This document shows, in pieces, positions 58,801 through 64,000 of a DNA stretch of 64,000 bases. This DNA is from Amia ocellicauda. Taxonomy: Eukaryota; Chordata; Actinopteri; Amiiformes; Amiidae. Every line of letters starts with the position of its first letter. The stretch's first letter is position 1. The translations under genes and the position numbers were made by a program. The stretch is from contig NC_089867.1 in assembly GCF_036373705.1 (NCBI RefSeq), forward strand, positions 14,981,501 through 15,045,500, written 5' to 3'. The notes beneath the pieces were generated by a model. It worked only from the letters and a program-made list of their open reading frames with translations, did not search any database and was not told the DNA's origin.

Positions 58801-59204
58801 TCACTGATCACCACCATTGAGCCCAACATACAGCACTGACACACAACACAGGATCCGTGCACAGTAACATGTTTAATATCATGTGCATATTAATGTCACC
58901 TGCACAGCACTTTAATTCAGCTGCTCAGATAACACAGCGCCATACTGATGGAGATCGCAGCATTTAGCAAGAGGCAATGGAGGGGCATCGTATTCATTAA
59001 GAGCATGTGATGCCCCAGTTTATGTTTAGGTAAGAAACACACACATGCACACATACACACTATGTGCATTATACATCCTACATTAATGAATAGTTCCGCC
59101 TATTCTGTACATTACTTGTCACCAGAAAGCAGCTTTTCCTCTCACACTGAGTGAAGGATACGTGGATACACGCAACTTATTCGACAATACTTTTAAAATC
59201 ACCA

Positions 59205-59472
59205 ATGGCACCGTCATTTTTCACAGTCGCTATAGACTTCGGGACCACATCCACAGGGTACTGCTTTAACGGAAAAACATCGGACGAAAACAGGCGTGTA
59301 TTGTGGGGCAGCGAGTACGGCATCAAATCCTGTAAAACACCCACTTTTCAGCGAAAAACAAGAATTCATTGAATTCGGATTCGAGGCTGTGCATAAATAC
59401 AAATCACTGAACTCAGCGGACGCGTCACGATTTCAGTTTTTCCACCATTTTAAAATGGAATTATATAACGCA
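59205..59472 (+). pseudogene. HSPA12-like copy C, exon 1
   Basis: MAPSFFTVAIDFGTTSTGYC start; after SCKTPT the frame changes (about 59340-59348) to LFSEKQEFIEFGFEAVHKYK. About eight bases appear lost relative to copy A. Donor gca|gtaaga. Confidence 0.8.
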
Positions 59473-60089
59473 GTAAGAATACTTTACATATTTACTGTAT
59501 GTATAATCCAGGATTTATTGCAACTTGATAATATTGTTTGAGAAGTTATTACAGAAATTGTGATTTATGTTTGGAAGCGTTTATACAAATCTCTTTGTTT
59601 GGCGTGTAAAATGAAATAACGTAGATTGTACAGTTCAGAAAAAAAAAAAACATTACAAGGTTGTGGAAAACAATATTTGGAACAATATAGCCTATACAAC
59701 TAATCAGTGCTGGTATGCACTTCTGCTGTCTGTTTGTCTGTTACCCAATCCAAATACCCATAGTGAGCATGAATCATTTTAGCATTTAAGAGTTTATCAG
59801 TTAAATAGTGGTTGCTTTTGTCTTGCCACTCCCCCCAAAGAAATGCGATCTGATATTTTAAACTTTACATATTTAATAATTCCACACATTTATCCTAAAC
59901 ACAATATATTTCAAGAAATATCTTGCATATCCCGTATACTGTGTGGGTATTCCAGTGTTTGGTGAAAACGCAGTGGCAATACAAATAAACAAACAAAACA
60001 TATAGAAAAACAAATGTGTACATTTGCATTGATGTTTGTTTGTGTGTTAATTTAGTACTACAAATCAACTTTATAATTATGCTTAACAG

Positions 60090-60314
60090 GATGTCCACAC
60101 AGACTTTTTGATTTTAGCAACAAATGAAAAGCCCTTTCCTGCCCTGAAAGTGTTCTCGGAGAGTCTGCGGTACCTGAAGGATCATGCCCTAAAAACCATA
60201 AATGACCACTGGAATGGGTTTCAGGTCAACCCCTCTCAGGTCACCTGGGTGCTGACAGTGCCGGCTATCTGGGACTCTAAGGCCAAACAGTTCATGAGAC
60301 TGGCAGCCACTGAG
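60090..60314 (+). pseudogene. HSPA12-like copy C, exon 2
   Basis: 225 nt, open. Acceptor gcttaacag; donor gag|gtggat is poorer than the gtgggt of copy A. Confidence 0.8.
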
Positions 60315-60733
60315 GTGGATGTTACTAAAAACAAAAGTAAGAGCAAAAAAAACAAAACAAAAAAACAATCATATTTTTAAATATAAATCAAGAATGAATA
60401 AACTTTACTCTGTAGAGTTTATAAGGGCGTCTGCTAATACATAATTTACAATAATAATTTACAATAGGTCAAATATTTATATTTTGTTTGAAATACAGTA
60501 TGTGCAAACTCATTAAGTTACAAACATGTTTCTTCAGTGCTATGTAAATTGGTATGAGTGATTAATATTATATTAATAATATACAAAAATATTTCATTCT
60601 TAAATTACAGTTTTTCATATATCATGACATGCAGGATGTCATAATTGTATTCGATAATTAAAAGTGTTTCATATTCAGTTAATTCAGTTGGAGGGATTGA
60701 TTGATATATCCATTAATAAAATAATATTTCCAG

Positions 60734-60892
60734 GCAGGTCTGGTTCCTCACATTACTTCAGACAGTCTGCTAATTGCTCTGGAGCCTGAGGTTGCCTCAG
60801 TGTGGTGTAAACAGCTCGCTGTGAAGGGCTTCCTAGAAGAAAAGAAACTAGAAGATTCTCCAAGAAACAGTACATCCTTGTGGACTGTGGAG
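60734..60892 (+). pseudogene. HSPA12-like copy C, exon 3
   Basis: 159 nt, 13 fewer than in copy A. It encodes SDSLLIALEPEVASVWCKQL but ends in the shifted reading NSTSLWTVE, as in copy B. Confidence 0.8.
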
Positions 60893-61454
60893 GTGAGATA
60901 AAGCTCCCTGCTGGTATCAAGAAGGTAGTACAGTATGTCCGCTTGGGGAGAAACATGTTTAACAATTCTATGTTTAACAATTGTTTTGGTTATATTTGAC
61001 TTTTATTCCGTGTTACACAAAACAAATAAGACAATAAGTCCCAGATGCAAGTTTAAGTTCAGACAGAGACTAAATTCATACATGTTAAATTAAATGTAAG
61101 TGTTGATAAGAATTGATTTTGAACAATTCTATATGGGAAGCATTCAGTTTAATATAAGAAAGCATGGACAATGATTTGACAATATTAGTAGATAACGGAT
61201 TTCTGAATATATTTCAGGGAACATATTAGGAAGTGACATTTTATTTCTCCACAGATGAACACTTTCAAGTTTATTTGGAGGATTTTGATATAATGTTAAT
61301 GTAGCATGATATTACAATTAACAGTATTCAAGACCAATCATTTCCTGAATTTCCTTAAGTAAAATCCGCAATTCCATGTGAAACATTTAACATTAAAATC
61401 AGATGATAAGTTATTAATCATTAATAATCTATTGACATCTGTTTATATTTGTAG

Positions 61455-62170
61455 GTGGCACAGTTGACATCACTGTGCATGAGATCCTTCCTGGAGGATT
61501 TCTCCAAGAACTTCACAGAGCCACTGGAGGGCCATGTGGGGGTTGGAGTGTAGATGAAAACTTCAGGCTCCTTTTAAGGGACACTTTTGGACATGAATGC
61601 TGGGATAGGTATGAGACCAATCATCCTGCCGAATTTCAGAAGATGATGTACAACTTCTACTTTAAAAAAAGCATAGAAGAGGATATCTTCATTGACTGCT
61701 ATTACAGCCTCATAAAACTGACTGAAGAGACGAAAGACCAAGCTTTGTTTCATAAAGTGATGTCACACTGTCAGATGGCACCATCAAAATCACATACAAG
61801 AAGTTTGTGTCACTTTTTGCTGAAAGTTTATGGGAGATAGGAGGCAGAATTGAGGCTTTACTGAGTACACCAGGCTTCAAAATAAACTACCTGCTGTTTG
61901 TTGGCGGTTACGCTTCAAGCAAATGTCTCCGTAAATAGATGATGTAGCAGTTTGGCAGCAGGTGCACTGTGTTGTTCTCTTGTGATCCACAGATGGTCAT
62001 CCTACAAGGAGCCATTGTTTTTGGAAAAAATCCTAAAATTATCAGATCCCAAGTCAGTGCTCTGACTTACGGCATTTCTGGATGCGTGGTGTTTGACAGC
62101 ATGGTCCACAGACCTGAGAAAATGAGAATAACTAAAACAGGACTGCACAAGTCTCTTTAAAAAAATGAAA
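61455..62170 (+). pseudogene. HSPA12-like copy C, exon 4 remnant
   Basis: Acceptor atatttgtag. Open to about 61755, then shifted in frame; a later frame carries INYLLFVGGYASSKCLRK and then two stops. The homology ends at TKTGLHKSLF near 62165. Confidence 0.8.
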
Positions 62171-62184
62171 AAGAAAAAAGGGAG

Positions 62185-62935
62185 TGCAGACTCCTAGGTC
62201 TTTCTCATGCGTTACTTCATCTAGTTCTATTCCTCCCATAGTGTAATTATAGTGGACATTTTTGTTACCTGCATGTAGTCCCTTCCACATTGAATTTCAT
62301 CTGCCAGGTGTCGGCCCACAACTGAATATTATCTAAGTCCCTCTGAATAGCCTGTGCTGCCGAGATTGTATCTGCTGAGCCACCTATTTTAATGTCATCT
62401 GCAAATTTGTCAAGTTTGCTAACTATCCCAGAGTCCAGATCATTAATATAGATTAGAAAAAGCAAAGGCCCTAATACTGATCCCTGTGAAACTCCACTAA
62501 CAACCTCACTCCAGTTAGAAGCGACTCCTCTAATCGACACCCTCTGTTTCTATACATCAACCAGTTCATAATCCATCTACTTACATTACCCTGAATGCCT
62601 ACAGCTTCCAATCTGAGGATCAGTCTTTGGTGTGGAACCTTATCAAAAGCTTTCTGAAAATCTAAGTATATCATATCATATGCTTTCACATGATCTACAG
62701 TTGCAGTTGCATGTTAAATTGCATAATAAATTAGTAAGACATGATCTGCCTCCTCTAAACCCATGTTGACTATCTCCAAGAATATGATTTTCATTAAGAT
62801 GCTCCTCTATTTTCTGTCTATTCATTTTTTCTAACATTTTACAAGTGATGCAGGTGAGACTGATTGGTCTGTAATTTCCTGGCTCAGTTTTGTCCCCTTT
62901 CTTGTGGATTGGTGAGGATTATTTTGTAATTTTGT
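62185..62935 (-). mobile_element. CR1/Rex-like LINE fragment (reverse transcriptase)
   Basis: On the - strand: MIYLDFQKAFDKVPHQRLIL, VSGVSQGSVLGPLLFLIYIN and FADDIKIGGSADTISAAQ are RT domain blocks, followed by LWADTWQMKFN and, in another frame, the NKNVHYN segment. It is nearly the same sequence as the 30140-30968 copy but covers the 5' part and is cut before the 3' end, so this is a deletion remnant and not a fresh insertion. It abuts the truncated exon 4 of copy C. Confidence 0.85.
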
Positions 62936-63443
62936 TAATTTACTTCTGTAAAAACCTGGAAGCCTGAATGTATAAATAATAAAAATGTGCTGCAAAGTAG
63001 AATGGGCAGAACATCTTTTTTATCTTATCAAAGAGACAGCAGTGAAATGAAGTGAGACTCACACTTCCAATGCTGACAGACATTTTGGACTGCATTTAAC
63101 TATTGGGATGAATGGCCTCTTGCTGGTAAACGTTTCGTCATGTCTTGTGTTTTTAAGTTTCAATTCCACCTGAGGCAAAAAAAGCTGCTAAACCTACATG
63201 ACTAGGTGCAACTACTGGTATCAGCTTGGAATATAAAGCTTTTGGATGCTCTCAGACTCTGTTTTTAATTATTTACATATCATGATAAAAAATGTAATAT
63301 GAACTTGTAGATGTGTATAATAATACATTTTTATTTAAAGAGCACCTTCCTTAGAGCACAAAAAGTGAAGAACAAATCAGAAAAAAACAGATGCACAACA
63401 TGAGCAAAATCTAAACAAAGAATGTTTACAGGTACAGGCAGTG

Positions 63444-63803
63444 GACAAAAAATGGAAACGCCAACAAAATGTCACTCAGTAGAGTTTGACCACTGCATGC
63501 AGCCAGGACTGCTGCTCTTAGAGGATGATGTCTTTCCCAGGCTGACATCACTTCAAGACAGTTAGTCTTGACACACTGAAGTGTGTGCTAAACACTCGCC
63601 AACAATTACACCACATTCACTGTCACCTCTTGCAGCCATTCTGGTTCATAATACCAGACTCAAGGCACAGCCTGCTGAAACAAAATTATACCACAGGTGT
63701 GCTGGGAAGAGATTTGTATATTTCACACACCAGCCACATATGTGTGACTGTGACATACTTTGTATACATGGTGTATGGCCATTGTGGTGTTTCCTTTTTT
63801 GTC
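63444..63803. mobile_element. possible MITE with inverted ends
   Basis: gacaaaaaatggaaacgcca at 63444 and tggtgtttccttttttgtc ending at 63803 are inverted with one gap and one or two mismatches. The 360-bp interval is non-coding. No clear target-site duplication was found. Confidence 0.45.
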
Positions 63804-64000
63804 TAGAACCTGTATATATGTATATAAGACTTATTAAAAGAATCAAAATAAAAACATAAAATATAAACAACAAAGGACTGTCTATTGGGCAGATCTAAAC
63901 CACATCAGCACATTTCTCAAGACAACCTATTAAAGGGCTAATATCTATATCAGAGGCAGAATCAGGTCCAATAAGACCAGGATGGAGAGAGCATTTGAAT
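63804..64000. other. no gene seen
   Basis: AT-rich end of window, without a recognised exon or element. Confidence 0.4.

Larger units (their letters stand above)
59205..62170 (+). pseudogene. heat shock 70 kDa protein 12A-like, copy C (decayed, 3' truncated)
   Basis: Exons 59205-59472, 60090-60314 (225 nt), 60734-60892 (159 nt) and 61455 to about 62170. Recognisable blocks are VAIDFGTTSTGYCFNGKT, VTWVLTVPAIWDSKAKQFMR, LLIALEPEVASVWCKQL, GTVDITVHEILPGG, LLFVGGYASSKCLRK and GAIVFGKNPKIIRSQVSALT. Lesions: a frame shift in exon 1 after KTPT; a -1 (mod 3) shift in exon 3; a frame shift near 61755; stop codons at about 61936-61947 right after LRK; and loss of the last 130 or so codons, where the sequence runs into a LINE fragment at 62185. 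The exon 2 donor (gag|gtggat) is also weak. Clearly a pseudogene. Confidence 0.85.

Overview
The window is vertebrate genomic DNA, most likely from a ray-finned fish. Genes are spliced. Simple repeats, CR1/L2-type LINEs, hAT and Tc1/mariner elements and tRNA-derived SINE-like repeats are interspersed throughout. I cannot name the species. The left end shows a conserved linkage: the last exon of myo1d (+ strand, stop at 3290) faces the single coding exon of cdk5r1 (- strand, 13222-14142), the same tail-to-tail order I recall from human 17q11.2.

Region by region. 1-3127 is the last myo1d intron. 3128-3990 is the last coding exon and 3' UTR. 4-13 kb is intergenic DNA or cdk5r1 3' UTR. 13222-15350 holds cdk5r1 with a plausible TATA box, untranslated first exon and CpG-rich promoter. 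15.4-26.2 kb shows no coding gene, only microsatellites and one possible regulatory block. 26286-29217 (- strand) holds four small exons with good splice sites; together they encode a 98-residue single-pass membrane protein that I do not recognise.

30-64 kb is a transposon-rich accessory region built around a head-to-tail cluster of three HSPA12-like (Hsp70-superfamily) genes on the + strand: copy A (33567-36285), copy B (46603-52731) and copy C (59205-62170). The copies share a four-exon structure, with exon 2 exactly 225 nt in all three and exon 4 exactly 1043 nt in A and B. As written, none is intact. A has one missing base in exon 1. B lacks a recognisable exon 1, has AA in place of the AG acceptor of exon 2, and has a frame shift in exon 3. 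C has several frame shifts and stops and ends at a LINE fragment. Two exons of an unrecognised gene (39667-40364, - strand) lie between A and B.

Mobile elements in this half include two full-length Tc1/Passport-like elements (one with an intact transposase ORF, one missing the first catalytic Asp), two broken Tc1-like relics of other families, an 8-bp-TSD hAT element nested in an L2-like LINE, a 307-bp hAT MITE with 8-bp TSD, a solo LTR with 5-bp TSD, a 1.5-kb foldback element, a tRNA-Thr-headed SINE-like family in two copies, and several CR1/Rex-like LINE fragments. I found no CRISPR, operon or other prokaryotic feature.
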